This document shows positions 1 to 10,800 of a stretch of DNA of 64,000 bases, one piece after another. Under the pieces are notes generated by a model. That model was not told the DNA's origin, ran no database searches, and saw only the letters and a program-made list of their open reading frames with translations. The stretch spans positions 186,001 through 250,000 of the forward strand of contig CAKJVC010000003.1 of the NCBI GenBank assembly GCA_918026815.1. The letters are read 5' to 3'. Made by a program: the position numbers and the translations under genes. The stretch comes from Chalara sp. BL73 (Eukaryota > Ascomycota > Leotiomycetes > Helotiales). How positions within the stretch are numbered: position 1 is the first letter of the stretch; every line of letters starts with the position of its first letter.

Positions 1-333
1 TGCTTCCAGCACTTTGAGTGATAGCCGATATGCAATAGACTAGCAAATAGTCTATAAAATAGCTCTGAATGCGTACGATATGCTTAGCGAACAATATCTT
101 GATTAATTGAATCAGGACCTGGCGTTTTGCCTTTGATTTTTGCCGAACACGCATTCTCTAGCTCCGAAATAGCTAGTTTAAGCCATTCCCAGCTAGTACT
201 AGGTCGATAATTGTACCAAGCTAAATTAGCTGCTATTGGTAGCGGAGAGAACAGCTTGCTACGTAGCGTACTAGCTTTGCCTTAGAACGTCGTTTGGCCT
301 AATATAGTCGGCAATCTTTCCGTTTGTCGATCA
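1..333 (-). pseudogene. LINE ORF2 fragment (reverse transcriptase region)
   Basis: This stretch matches, base for base with scattered changes, the minus-strand ORF2 of the full-length LINE at 4458-4794. It covers the start of the RT domain around the PGPDLINQD block. It begins outside the window and similarity stops at the shared GTTTGTCGATC near 331. It carries in-frame changes and no complete domain. It is a remnant of the same LINE family, not a functional gene. Confidence 0.85.
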
Positions 334-348
334 ACGTTTTAATAAACA

Positions 349-1143
349 CCAATTTTCAACCCCCCCTATTTTGTTCAAAACATGTCTCCAATACTTGAAG
401 AACTAGCTCACTAGCCTATTCCTCCCAGCAATAGCCAGCTCGACGCGTGGTGCGCGTAGAAAACGCTTTGTTGTGGTCGATATGTCGAGCGCGTCCGACC
501 CCTTTTCTGAGGCGCCCGCCTCTAGCCCACCACCCAGCGACGATATCGACCTCGTCGACGTACCTATCGAAAGCTCTAGCTTAGAGCTACCAAATCAGCC
601 TATTAGCAATAGCACTATTAGGCCTATTCAGCTCGAACTGAGCTCTGATCCTATCGCTAGCAATCCGTTCGCGACTGAAAATTTCTCAGCCGTATTTGCT
701 TCAGGCCGCAACAACAACGGAAAACGCGACGCGTTTGTTTTTGGAAATCAAAACAACAACAACGCGAAACACGCGCGTTTCGCAAAAACAACAACAACAC
801 GTTCCGCACGCGAACTAGTTTTGCAAGCGAAAGATTTGCTGATTCAAGCTAGTTTAAATACTAGTTCTCGCGCCGAACAATCAACACTTTTGGACCTTCT
901 TGAAATTTTTCGAGAATACACCGAAAAAGGTCGGCTGCGCACCGCATCGACAATTATCACTTCTCAGATTGCCAATCTTGAATCAGCTACTCGACAAATT
1001 GAGACAAAAGCTAAAGCACTAGCTAAAGTGCCTATAGCTACAGCTACAACTATAGCATCCAAATCGACACCGTCGTACGCGTCAATAGCTACGACAAGCA
1101 ATACGGCCTTAAAAAAGCCTCAAGAATAGACCCTAGTTCAGCC
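349..1143 (+). mobile_element. LINE copy A, 5' end only
   Basis: Plus-strand copy of the LINE 5' end: a leader beginning ACCAATTTTCAACC, then the ORF1 start and about 216 codons of ORF1. The match ends at about 1143, where the (TTA)n tail of the minus-strand LINE-3 begins. The rest of this copy is not found on the far side of LINE-3 (about 12,950), so the junction is a rearrangement and not a simple nested insertion. Confidence 0.8.
482..1129 (+). pseudogene. LINE ORF1 (gag-like) N-terminal fragment, copy A
   Basis: ORF1 fragment starting at the ATG of MSSASDP, the residues that also open the two complete ORF1 copies. It keeps the N-terminal low-complexity Ser/Pro and Asn/Thr-rich part and the following helical segment (LLDLLEIFREYTEKG). 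The zinc-knuckle half is missing. The frame ends at a TAG at 1127-1129 where intact copies read TGG (PQEWTLVQP), so it is closed by a Trp-to-stop change. The same frame continues TLVQP to the junction with LINE-3. Confidence 0.8.
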
Positions 1144-1336
1144 TATTATTATTATTATTATTCCTTTTAACGTGCTGTATCAGTCGAGGACTATGTAGCA
1201 CGGCTAGCGCCTTGGCGCTAGCGTTCCTATCTAGTTTATGTACAAGCAATGGTGGTAGTCAATCTATTCCAGTGAATGTTGAGGGTCTAGCCCTGATTGT
1301 AGCAAATAGCAAAACAAATGAAATCGTAGCGAACGT

Positions 1337-1898
1337 CTATTCCTCTCTCTCTAGCTCCCCTAGCGCTTCTAGCTCCTGTTCCCGCTCTAGCCTATTCAGG
1401 TGATTCCGTCTAGTACAGACGCTAGTCGCTTTGAGGAACGCTAGCGTCTTTTCAATGCCGATTGTTGTGTGCAATAATAAGGCCATTGTAAGCCTGTTTC
1501 CTCCAAGGTCGTTTTTGAGCTTTGATCTAGCTAAAACTAGCTTAGGATCATTACAGCTAAGTAGCAAATGCTGAGCTGTTTCCTTCGTTCCGCATACGCA
1601 CTTGTCAGACGTCACATGACCTAGCTTGTGCAAATATGATCGAATATAGCCATGGCCGAGCTTTAGTTGAAATAGCGAGCTGGCTAGCTCTCTAGTCGTT
1701 CCGCGCGGTAGTTGTATTTTTGACTTGATTTTCCACGAAAATAGCTTTTTGTACGTAAATGGATTTGTACTAGGCTTGCTGTCGTACTTTGCTAGCACAT
1801 TTTTCCATTCCACAATACTAGCTTTTTTAGCTTCGCAGCCTAATACCGCAAAACTAGTCGTTGTAGTGCTAGGTTCGATAGTTGTAGCTAGTTTAGCT
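1337..1898 (-). pseudogene. LINE-3 ORF2, severed C-terminal segment
   Basis: This is the last part of LINE-3 ORF2, downstream of RNase H. It includes a Cys/His cluster (DKCVCG..HLLLSC) found at the end of many fungal and insect LINE ORF2 proteins. It reads in frame from the duplicated site at 1898 to the stop at 1337 and is nearly identical to the same part of LINE-2. It is cut off from the rest of its ORF (7817-11280) by 5.9 kb of inserted LINE-2. It ends without the ELE repeat unit present in LINE-2. Confidence 0.8.
1887..1898. repeat. 12-bp target site duplication, left copy (LINE-2)
   Basis: GCTAGTTTAGCT occurs here, immediately before the LINE-2 tail, and again at 7817-7828, immediately after the LINE-2 5' end. 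Joining the flanks at one copy restores the continuous LINE-3 sequence as seen uninterrupted inside LINE-2 (about 2640-2665). Confidence 0.9.
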
Positions 1899-1922
1899 AT
1901 TATTATTATTATTATTATTCCT
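1899..1922 (-). repeat. (TAA)n tail of LINE-2
   Basis: A run of TAT/ATT trinucleotides followed by CCTTTTAACGTG. The same tail is found at 1144-1162 for LINE-3 and, on the plus strand, at 44,070-44,096 for LINE-4, each next to the same AAAAGG motif. It marks the 3' end and insertion start of this LINE family, which uses a trinucleotide tail and not poly(A). Confidence 0.85.
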
Positions 1923-2093
1923 TTTAACGTGCTGTATCAGTCGAGGACTATGTAGCACGGCTAGCGCCTAGGCGCTAGCGTTCCTATCTAGTTTATGTAC
2001 AAGCAATGGTGGTAGTCAATCTATTCCAGTGAATGTTGAGGGTCTAGCCCTAATTGTAGCAAATAGCAAAACAAATGAAATCGTAGCGAACGT

Positions 2094-5000
2094 CTATTCC
2101 TCTCTCTCTAGCTCCCCTAGCGCCTCTAGCTCCTCTAGCTCCTGTTCCCGCTCTAGCCTATTCAGGTGATTCCGTCTAGTACAGACGCTAGTCGCTTTGA
2201 GGAACGCTAGCGTCTTTTCAATGCCGATTGTTGTGTGCAGTAATAAGGCCATTGTAAGCCTGTTTCCTCCAAGGTCGTTTTTGAGCTTTGATCTAGCTAA
2301 AACTAGCTTAGGATCATTACAGCTAAGTAGCAAATGCTGAGCTGTTTCCTTCGTTCCGCACACACACTTGTCAGACGTCACATAACCTAGCTTGTGCAAA
2401 TATGATCGAATATAGCCATGGCCGAGCTTTAGTTGAAATAGCGAGCTGGCTAGCTCTCTAGTCGTTCCGCGCGGTAGTTGTATTTTTGACTTGATTTTCC
2501 ACGGAAATAGCTTTTTGTACGTAAATGGATTTGTACTAGGCTTGCTGTCGTACTTTGCTAGCACATTTTTCCATTCCGCAATACTAGCTTTTTTAGCTTC
2601 GCAGCCTAATACCGCAAAGCTAGTCGTTGTAGTGCTAGGTTCGATAGTTGTAGCTAGTTTAGCTAGTTTGTCGGCTTGGTCGTTTCCATAGATATCCGTG
2701 TGCCCTGGAACCCACTTTAGTGCAATACTAGCTCCTTTTTCTATTGCATGTAGCGTAGCTTCGCTAGCGCGTATTTGCTGTGATTGGCCGGGATTGTCGT
2801 CAGCTGATTTTAGCCTGTGAAGTGCGGCTTGGTTGTCGGCATAGATATTGTAGTTTTGGCCGGGCTGTGCTATTGTACTAGCGTATTCGATAGCTTGCGT
2901 GATTCCTTCTAGCTCTCCATTGTAGACTAGCTGTGATTGGCCAATGTTGTCGATATTACGATGTATTGTACTAGGCCGTCCTTGATTGTCGTATTGTAGC
3001 GCAATGAAGCCGATTCCTACACCTGTCGATTCGGTGCTCGGAATCATCGACGCGTCGGAGTAAATAATTGTACTAAGGTAGCTTAAGTGATTCAAGCTAG
3101 TTTGGTGCATTGTAGTAGCGTCCTCTTTTGACAACGAGCTGATTTCGACGTTGTACGGCGTAGTGCGATTCCATGGAGCGTACTTGTAGTGTTGTATGTG
3201 CTCTAATCTAGCTGAACTAGCTAAACTAGCTGAACTAGCTGAACTAGCTGAACTAGCGATGCGTTCTAGCTGTGTGCCGGCTGTAGCTGTTTGTGTAGCT
3301 TGTCTGATTGGGTGATTTTGAGGAAGCTTCAAAGCTCGAATAGCATATTGTCGTACGCTAGCATTGAGTCGTACGCTAGCGGGATACAATGCCGATTCGA
3401 CTTCCATAGGGCAAATTGGACTAGTTCGGAAAACACCTAGTATTTTGCGTAGTGCCAGGTTCTGTAATGATTGTAATTGTCGGCTGAATTGTGCTTGGCC
3501 TTTCCACCATATTACCGCTCCGTAGTCAGCCACGCTAGTCACGCAAGCGAGGTACAATTGTCGAATAGCAAAAGGACTAAGACCTTGCTCCGTGTTAGCT
3601 AGTCTAGCTAGTCGATAAAAACTAGATCTAGCTTGACTAGTACGTATTGCGACGTGTTGCTTGAATGTGAGCCCTGAATCGAACCAAATGCCTAGCCAGC
3701 GTACTAGCTTTTTTGGCTGTATAACGTTGTTGTCAGGTAGTCGTAAGCTAATTGTACTAGCTAGTTTAGCTGTCGTAAAATGGATTAGTTCGGTTTTGGC
3801 CAAATCAAATTGAATAGCATTCAAGCTCGCTAGTTCAGCTAGTTTAGCTACTTCGCGTTCTAGTATGCGTACATTTTTCCGTAGGCTGGTCGATGACGTA
3901 GTCAATGACATGTCGTCCATGTACGACACTATTTTAATCGACGAAGCTAGCTTTGCCGCTAAGTCTCGTATGTAGATCAAAAATAGTATTGGCGAAATAG
4001 GACTGCCTTGCGGAATGCCGGTATCAATTGTACTGAATTGCTCTAGTTGGTTGTCGAACGAAAGTCGTAATTGTCGATTAGCTAGAAATGACGACACCCA
4101 GGAAATCAAGCTAGTCGGCATGCCGAGCTTTTGCAAAATAGCTAGTAGTTGATTTTTGGCCACGTGATCGAATGCTCCTTTAATGTCTAGAAACAGCGTT
4201 GTTGTAGTACGTTTTGCTAGTCGATTTTGTTGTATTTCATTTGTCAATAGCATTGCCGCGTCGATAGCTGATTTTTTCAAGCGACCTCCGATTTGCGTAT
4301 TGTGTAATAAGCTAGTTGTTTCCGCTAAGTAGCTAAGTCGCTGAGCTAGAATGCGTTCGCTGATTTTGCCTAAGCAATTTAGTAGCGATATAACTCTGTA
4401 TGCTGTCGGATCCGTGTAGTTCGGTTTTTGGTGCTTTTTGAGAATTACACCTGTAGCTTGTTTCCAGCACTTTGGGTGATAGCCGATATGCAATAGACTA
4501 ACAAATAGTCTATAAAATAGCTCCGGATCCGTACGATAAGCTTGGCGAATAATATCTTGATTGATTAAATCCGGACCTGGCGTTTTGCTTTTGATTTTTG
4601 CCGAGCATGCATTTTCAAGCTCCGAAATAGCTAGTTTCGGCCATGCCCACGTAGTACTAGGTCGATAATTGTACCAAGCTAGATTAGCTGCTACGGGTGG
4701 CGAAGGGAACAGCTTGCTACGTAGCGTACTAGCTTTGCCTTGGAACGTCGTTTGGCCTAATATAGTCGGCAATCTTTCCGTTTGTCGATCCTTTGTATAG
4801 GCCATAGCTTTGTAAATTGATCGCGGATCCTCTTTTTCCAGAAATTGATTCCAATGCTTGCGTTTTGCACGTTTGATGGCCAAAAAATAGCTATTCCGAG
4901 CTACTAGATATTCCTGTTTCCGACTAGCATCACGTGCTGGCTGTTGACTAGGATCACGTGCTAGTTGTCGTTTGCACTGTAGCATAGTTTGCCGTACTTC

Positions 5001-6112
5001 CCGTAGTTCGTCATTCCACCAAGGCTTGGCTTTAGCGCTAGTTTTTTGTATTGGAATCGCTATTTTTGCTGCTGTAGTAATAGCTGTAGTAAGCGATTCC
5101 GCAGCTTGATCTAGAAAATCGGTGACTAGCATATCGGAATAGCTAGTACTAGAACTAGTCACAGTGCTAGCGCTAGCGTGTTGTAGGATTTGTCCGATTT
5201 CCAAATCAGGATCTTGAAGCAGTTCCAAGCTGGCTGAGCTACTTTGATCAATTGTACTAAGCTGAACTAAGGTCGAACTGCTCAAAATCGAGCTATTTTC
5301 GATTTCTCGAGCAAAAGCTTCGGAAAATCGAGGCCAGTCAGCTAGCTGCGTATTGAATCTAGTTTGCGTGTTGCTATTGTCGAAATCCGAGCTAGTACAA
5401 GCTCCGCGTATTGTAAAAAGGATTCCGTAATGGTCCGAGCCTAAATCAGGCAAAACTTGCCAGTCGTCGACTAGTTCAGCTAAATTGCTCGAAACTAAAG
5501 TCAAATCTAGTACCGATTCTCTAGCTAAGTGCGGCCGAAAAAAGTGCCTTCGCCAGGCGTATTCAATAGCGCTAGTTCTTGATTTTCGATCCAATTGACT
5601 AGCTCGTCGGCATTCGGACTAGGCTTTGCTAATGGATCCCACCAAGGATGATGCGTATTAAAATCGCCGAGCAAAATTGTACTTGGCTGTAGCGTTCTAG
5701 CATACAAGCACCGCTCTAGCGTTTTGGGCCCTAATCTAGCTTGGTCTGATTCATTGTAAATATTGAAAAGTTGCAATTTTGACGTTTTTTCGACAATATC
5801 GACTACAAGCATGTCGGAGTCACGTGGTGACGTGCTTGCTATAGTGACTATTGGCCGATAGCTTTTCGCTACGTAGACTAGCGTACGAGGTCGGAATGCT
5901 AGGTCAGCCGGCAAAATCTGTAGAAATGCTGAATGAGCTATTGAACGTGTTGTCGAATAGTCTAGCTCATTGTCGGCTAGTTGCACTAGCCATGGTTCTT
6001 GAACGACGATTATGTCGATTTTTAGCTCAATAGCTAGCTGGAGTGCTGATTCGGTAGCTGCGGCGCTTTTGTTGAGGTTCACTTGTAGTACTTTCGTATT
6101 GCTACTAATCAT
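2094..6112 (-). pseudogene. LINE-2 ORF2: endonuclease / reverse transcriptase / RNase H (one frameshift)
   Basis: ORF2 starts at 6112, one base after the ORF1 stop. The APE-type endonuclease (to about 5500) shows QVNLNKS, VVQEPW, LGDFNTHHPWW and SDHYG. The RT domain follows, with LFLDIKGAFD, GIPQGSPISP and the YMDD box (codons at about 3912-3923). RNase H (about 3070-2680) has the acidic residues of YSDAS, GELEG and YADNQAA and the PGHTDIYGNDQAD end. A Cys/His cluster lies near the C-terminus. LINE-3 has one more G in the G/A run at 10,705-10,712; here the base is missing near 5541-5545, so the endonuclease part ends prematurely (after FFGRT) and the rest continues in another frame. Without the slip it would be about 1,339 residues. 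Confidence 0.93.
3208..3257 (-). repeat. 9-bp coding tandem repeat in LINE-2 ORF2
   Basis: Five units of a 9-bp motif (GAACTAGCT on plus) encode an Ala-Ser-Ser tract between RT and RNase H. LINE-3 has six units at 8372-8429 and LINE-4 has two at about 42,726-42,750. Length changes keep the frame. Confidence 0.85.
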
Positions 6113-6113
6113 G

Positions 6114-7655
6114 CTAATTTAGCTTAGTCGATTTAATTGAGGTAAAAACCTCGCATGTTCGATCATCAGCTGTATGATTGCTTTTGCAATTTGCACAACT
6201 AGGAACTAGATGTACGCATTTGGCTCCTTTTGTATTGCACGTGTTGCAAGCATGCTTTTGCGTCACGTGACCTTCACCGCATAGCTTGCATTTTGCTGAT
6301 TTTTTGCAATGCGTGTCGATATGCCCGAATGCTTGACATTTGCCGCATTGCGTAGTCGGTGCTGTAGCATAGAATTTCTCTACACGTACGCTGATGCCGG
6401 CTACAAATAGCCGGTGTCGAATAGCTCGACTAGCTTCGTCGGCTGTAGCAAATGCGACGACGATAGATCCCGCACGTTGATTGGCCCGTTTGTCAGCTGA
6501 CGACAGCCAATACGGCTTTCCGATAGGTTGTAGACCTTTGTTAAAAGTCTTGATTTCGTCGATCACTAGCTCCATGCCGCTAGGCGTATTGAAGTCGGCT
6601 GTCGGGATGTTGTGTAGCACGACTTTGTGCCAAGGCTCGTCGATTTGAGCTAATTTATACGATACTAAGTGTTGCCAAATAGATTGTTTGTCGAGTAGAT
6701 ATTGTGCCGAAAATTGGCTAGTCGTAGTAACTACTAGATTTTGGCCAAGTGATTTTGTGATAGTATTAACTACCGGCTCTTTTACGCCTTTTTGAGCAAA
6801 AGCGTTGTTGAAAGCATTCCGTAATGCAAGTGGCGAAAATGTGTTGTTTGCATCTGGGGATCTGATCAAAACTAGCCTTTGCACCTTAGTTTTGCTTAGT
6901 TCAATTTTTGAAGTAGCTAAATTAGCTACTTTTGCTTTTGATCTAGGCTGAACTAGGGTCCATTCCTGAGGCTTGGTTGTAGGCATATTGCTAGTCGTAG
7001 CGATAGACGCGTATGACGGTGTCGATTTGAGTGCTGTAGCTGTAGATGCTGTAGCTATAGCTGTAGCGATAGGCACTTTAGCTAGTGCTTTAGCTTTCGT
7101 CTCAATTTGACGCGTAGCTGATTCTAGGTTGGCGATTTGCGACGTGATGATTGTAGACGCCGTACGCAATTTTCCTTGTTCCGTGTATTCCCTAAAAATC
7201 TCTAGCAAATCTAGTAGCTTCGATTGCTCGTCGCGTGATTGCGTAGCTAAGCTAGCTTGGATCAATAAATCACGAGCTTGTAAAACTAGCTCGCGTGCCG
7301 ATTGTGTTGTTGTTGTTGTTGTTGTTGTTGCAAAACGTGCTTGTTTCGCGTTGTTGTTGTTGTCGGTTGCGGCAAAACTAAATGCCGTACGCTTCCCGTT
7401 TTGGTTGTGATTCGGGCGGTGAAAGTTGATGCCTGAGGCAAATGCGGCAGAAAAGTTTTCCGTCGCGAACGGATTGCTAGCAATTGGGTCGGAGCTAGGT
7501 TCTAGCTCGGTAGGCCTAATAGCACTGTTGCTACTAGGCTGATTCGGTAGCTCTAAGCTAGAGCTTTCGATAGGCACGTCGACGAGGTCGATATCGTCAC
7601 TGGGTGGTGGGCTAGAGGCAGGCGCCTCCAAAAAGGGGTCAGACGCGCTCGACAT
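6114..7655 (-). CDS. LINE-2 ORF1, gag-like RNA-binding protein with zinc knuckles
   Basis: Open frame of 513 residues from the ATG of MSSASDP. A GTG-initiated extension of three codons upstream is possible but not needed. The N-terminal third is Ser/Pro-rich, then Asn/Gln/Thr-rich with a run of eight Thr codons. A helical segment follows, and the C-terminal quarter holds three Cys/His knuckles: CGKCQAFGHIDTHC (CX2CX4HX4C), CKLCGEGHVTQKHAC and CANCKSNHTADDRTC. This is the usual ORF1 layout of Tad1-like LINEs, where the protein coats the element RNA. The stop (TAG) is followed by one C and then the ORF2 ATG. It is the only complete, unbroken frame of this copy. Confidence 0.9.
   Translation of the reverse strand: MSSASDPFLEAPASSPPPSDDIDLVDVPIESSSLELPNQPSSNSAIRPTELEPSSDPIASNPFATENFSAAFASGINFHRPNHNQNGKRTAFSFAATDNNNNAKQARFATTTTTTTTQSARELVLQARDLLIQASLATQSRDEQSKLLDLLEIFREYTEQGKLRTASTIITSQIANLESATRQIETKAKALAKVPIATAIATASTATALKSTPSYASIATTSNMPTTKPQEWTLVQPRSKAKVANLATSKIELSKTKVQRLVLIRSPDANNTFSPLALRNAFNNAFAQKGVKEPVVNTITKSLGQNLVVTTTSQFSAQYLLDKQSIWQHLVSYKLAQIDEPWHKVVLHNIPTADFNTPSGMELVIDEIKTFNKGLQPIGKPYWLSSADKRANQRAGSIVVAFATADEASRAIRHRLFVAGISVRVEKFYATAPTTQCGKCQAFGHIDTHCKKSAKCKLCGEGHVTQKHACNTCNTKGAKCVHLVPSCANCKSNHTADDRTCEVFTSIKSTKLN
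7303..7330. repeat. (GTT)n microsatellite in LINE-2 ORF1
   Basis: Eight or more GTT units on plus encode a poly-Thr run in ORF1. The LINE-3 equivalent (about 12,482-12,497) is shorter, so the tract differs in length between copies. Confidence 0.8.
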
Positions 7656-7816
7656 ATCGACCACAACAAAGCGTTTTCTACGCGCACCACGCGTCGAGCT
7701 GGCTATTGCTGGGAGGAATAGGCTAGTGAGCTAGTTCTTCAAGTATTGCAAGTGTTGTTTGAACAAAAGAGGGGGGTCAAAATTTGGTTGTTGTTGAAAC
7801 TGTTGGCGACGTGATG

Positions 7817-7828
7817 GCTAGTTTAGCT
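7817..7828. repeat. 12-bp target site duplication, right copy (LINE-2)
   Basis: Second copy of GCTAGTTTAGCT, directly after the 5' end of LINE-2. It is also the first sequence of the resumed LINE-3 ORF2. Confidence 0.9.
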
Positions 7829-10800
7829 AGTTTGTCGGCTTGGTCGTTTCCATAGATATCCGTGTGCCCTGGAACCCACTTTAGTGCAATACTAGCTCCT
7901 TTTTCTATTGCATGTAGCGTAGCTTCGCTAGCGCGTATTTGCTGTAATTGGCCGGGATTGTCGTCAGCTGATTTTAGCCTGTGAAGTGCGGCTTGGTTGT
8001 CGGCATAGATATTGTAGTTTTGGCCAGGCTGTGCTATTGTACTAGCGTATTCGATAGCTTGCGTGATTCCTTCTAGCTCTCCATTGTAGACTAGCTGTGA
8101 TTGGCCAATGTTGTCGATATTACGATGTATTGTACTAGGCCGTCCTTGATTGTCGTATTGTAGCGCAATAAAGCCGATTCCTACACCTGTCGATTCGGTG
8201 CTCGGAATCATCGACGCGTCGGAGTAAATAATTGTACTAAGGTAGTTTAAGTGATTCAAGCTAGTTTGGTGCATTGTGGTAGCGTCCTCTTTTGACAACG
8301 AGCTGATTTCGACGTTGTACGGCGTAGTGCGATTCCATGGAGCGTACTTGTAGTGTTGTATGTGCTCTAATTTAGCTGAACTAGCTGAACTAGCTGAACT
8401 AGCTGAACTAGCTGAACTAGCTGAACTAGCGATGCGTTCTAGCTGTGTGCCGGCTGTAGCTGTTTGTATAGCTTGTCTGATTGGGTGATTTGGAGGTAGC
8501 TTCAAAGCTCGAATAGCATATTGTCGTACGCTAGCATTGAGTCGTACGCTAGCGGGATACAATGCCGATTCGACCTCCATAGGGCAAATTGGACTAGTTC
8601 GGAAAACACCTAGTATTTTGCGTAGTGCCAGGTTCTGTAATGATTGTAATTGTCGGCTGAATTGTGCTTGGCCTTTCCACCATATTACCGCTCCGTAGTC
8701 GGCCACGCTAGTCACGCAAGCGAGGTACAATTGTCGAATAGCAAAAGGACTAAGACCTTGCTCCGTATTAGCTAGTCTAGCTAGTCGATTGAAGGCTGAC
8801 CTAGCTTGACTAGTACGTATTGCGACGTGTTGCTTGAATGTGAGCCCTGAATCGAACCAAATGCCTAGCCAGCGTACTAGCTTTTTTGGCTGTACGACGT
8901 TGTTGTCAGGTAGTCGTAAGCTAATTGAACTAGCTAGTTTAGCTGTCGTAAAGTGGATTAGTTCGGTTTTGGCCAAATCGAATTGAATTGCATTCAAGCT
9001 CGCTAGTTCAGCTAGTTTAGCTACTTCGCGTTCTAGTATGCGTACATTTTTCCGTAGGCTGGTCGATGCTGTAGTCAATGACATGTCGTCCATGTACGAC
9101 ACTATTTTAATCGACGAAGCTAGCTTTGCCGCTAGGTCTCGTATGTAGATCAAAAACAGTATTGGCGAAATAGGACTGCCTTGCGGAATGCCGGTATCAA
9201 TTGTACTAAATTGCTCTAGTTGGTTGTCGAACGACAGTCGTAATTGTCGATTAGCTAGAAATGATGATACCCAGGAAATCAAGCTAGTCGGCATGCCGAG
9301 CTTTTGCAAAATAGCTAGTAGTTGATTTTTAGCCACGTGATCGAATGCTCCTTTGATGTCTAGAAACAACGTTGTTGTAGTACGTTTTGCTAGTCGATTT
9401 TGTTGTACCTCATTTGTCAATAGCATTGCTGCGTCGATAGCTGATTTTTTCAAGCGACCTCCGATTTGCGTATTGTGTAATAAGCTAGTTGTTTCCGCTA
9501 AGTAGCTAAGTCGCTGAGCTAGAATGCGTTCGCTGATTTTGCCTAAGCAATTTAGTAGCGATATAACTCTGTATGCTGTCGGATCCGTGTAGTTCGGTTT
9601 TTGGTGCTTTTTGAGAATTACACCTGTAGCTTGTTTCCAGCACTTTGGGTGATAGCCGATATGCAATAGACTAGCAAATAGTCTGTAAAATAGCTCCGGA
9701 TCCGTACGATAAGCTTGGCGAATAATATCTTGATTGATTAAATCCGGACCTGGCGTTTTGCCTTTGATTTTTGCCGAGCATGCATTTTCAAGCTCCGAAA
9801 TAGCTAGTTTCGGCCATTCCCACGTAGTACTAGGTCGATAATTGTTCCAAGCTAAATTAGCTGCTATAGGTGGCGAAGGGAACAGCTTGCTACGTAGCGT
9901 ACTAGCTTTGCCTTGGAACGTCGTTTGGCCTAATATAGTCGGCAATCTTTCCGTTTGTCGATCCTTTGTATAGGCCATAGCTTTGTAAATTGATCGCGGA
10001 TCCTCTTTTTCCAGAAATTGATTCCAATGCTTGCGTTTTGCACGTTTGATGGCCAAAAAATAGCTATTCCGAGCTACTAGATATTCCTGTTTTTGACTGG
10101 AATCACGTGCTGTAGTATCACGTGCTAACTGTCGTTTGCACTGTAGCATAGTTTGCCGCAATTCCCGTAGTTCGTCATTCTACCAAAGCTTGGCTTTAGC
10201 GCTAGTTTTTTGTATTGGAATCGCTAATTTTGCTGCTGTAGTAATAGCTGTTGTAAGCGATTCCGCGGCTTGATCTAAAAAATCAGTAACTAGCATATCG
10301 GAATAGCTAGTACTAGAGCTAGTACTAGAGCTAGTGCTAGCGCTAGCGTGTTGTAGGATTTGTCCGATTTCCAAATTAGAATCCTGAAGCAATTCCAAGC
10401 TGGCTGAGCTACTTTGATCAATTGTACTAAGCTGAACTAAGGCCGAACTGCTCAAAATTGAGCTATTTTTGATTTCTCGAGCAAAAGCTTCGGAAAATCG
10501 AGGCCAATCAGCTAGTTGCGTATTGAATCTAGTTTGCATATTGTTGTCGAAATCCGAGCTAGTGCTAGTTCCGCGTATTGTGAAAAGGATTCCGTAGTGA
10601 TCCGAGCCTAAATCAGGCAAAATTTGCCAGTCGTCGACTAGTTCAGCTAAATTGCTCGAAACTAGAGTCAGATCTAGTACCGATTCTCTAGCTAAGTGTG
10701 GCCGAAAAAAGGTGCCTTCGCCAGGCGTATTCAATAGCGCTAGTTCTTGATTTTCGATCCAATTGACTAGCTCGTCGGCATTTGAACTAGGCTTTGCTAA

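Larger units (their letters stand above)
1144..1898 (-). mobile_element. LINE-3, 3' part (separated by the LINE-2 insertion)
   Basis: Minus-strand 3' end of LINE-3: a (TAA)n tail (reads TTATTATT on plus), a 3' UTR of about 170 bp, and the C-terminal end of ORF2. It stops at the 12-bp duplication GCTAGTTTAGCT (1887-1898), where the tail of LINE-2 begins. The rest of LINE-3 resumes at 7817 with the same 12 bases, so both parts are one element split by LINE-2. Confidence 0.88.
1899..7816 (-). mobile_element. LINE-2, full-length Tad1-like non-LTR retrotransposon
   Basis: Complete 5,918-bp element in minus orientation. It has a 5' leader of about 160 bp (7656-7816), ORF1 (6114-7655), ORF2 (2094-6112, one frameshift), a 3' UTR and a short (TAA)n tail at 1899-1922. 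It is bounded by 12-bp target duplications and lies inside LINE-3 ORF2. Domain order (CCHC gag-like ORF1; APE-type endonuclease, RT with YMDD, RNase H in ORF2) matches the fungal Tad1 clade. It is the youngest LINE insertion here and least mutated, but the frameshift in ORF2 means it cannot encode its own ORF2 protein as read. Confidence 0.93.

Noticed and set aside
2491..2691. Hydrophobic plus-strand frames opposite LINE ORF2 (also 1725-1955, 7129-7410, 12,285-12,575)
   Set aside because: They are shadows on the antisense strand of LINE coding sequence. The same shadow recurs in each copy because the coding strand is conserved.
5541..5547. Programmed ribosomal frameshift in LINE ORF2
   Set aside because: LINE-3 has the uninterrupted frame with one more base, so the slip is a deletion in LINE-2 and not a conserved recoding site.
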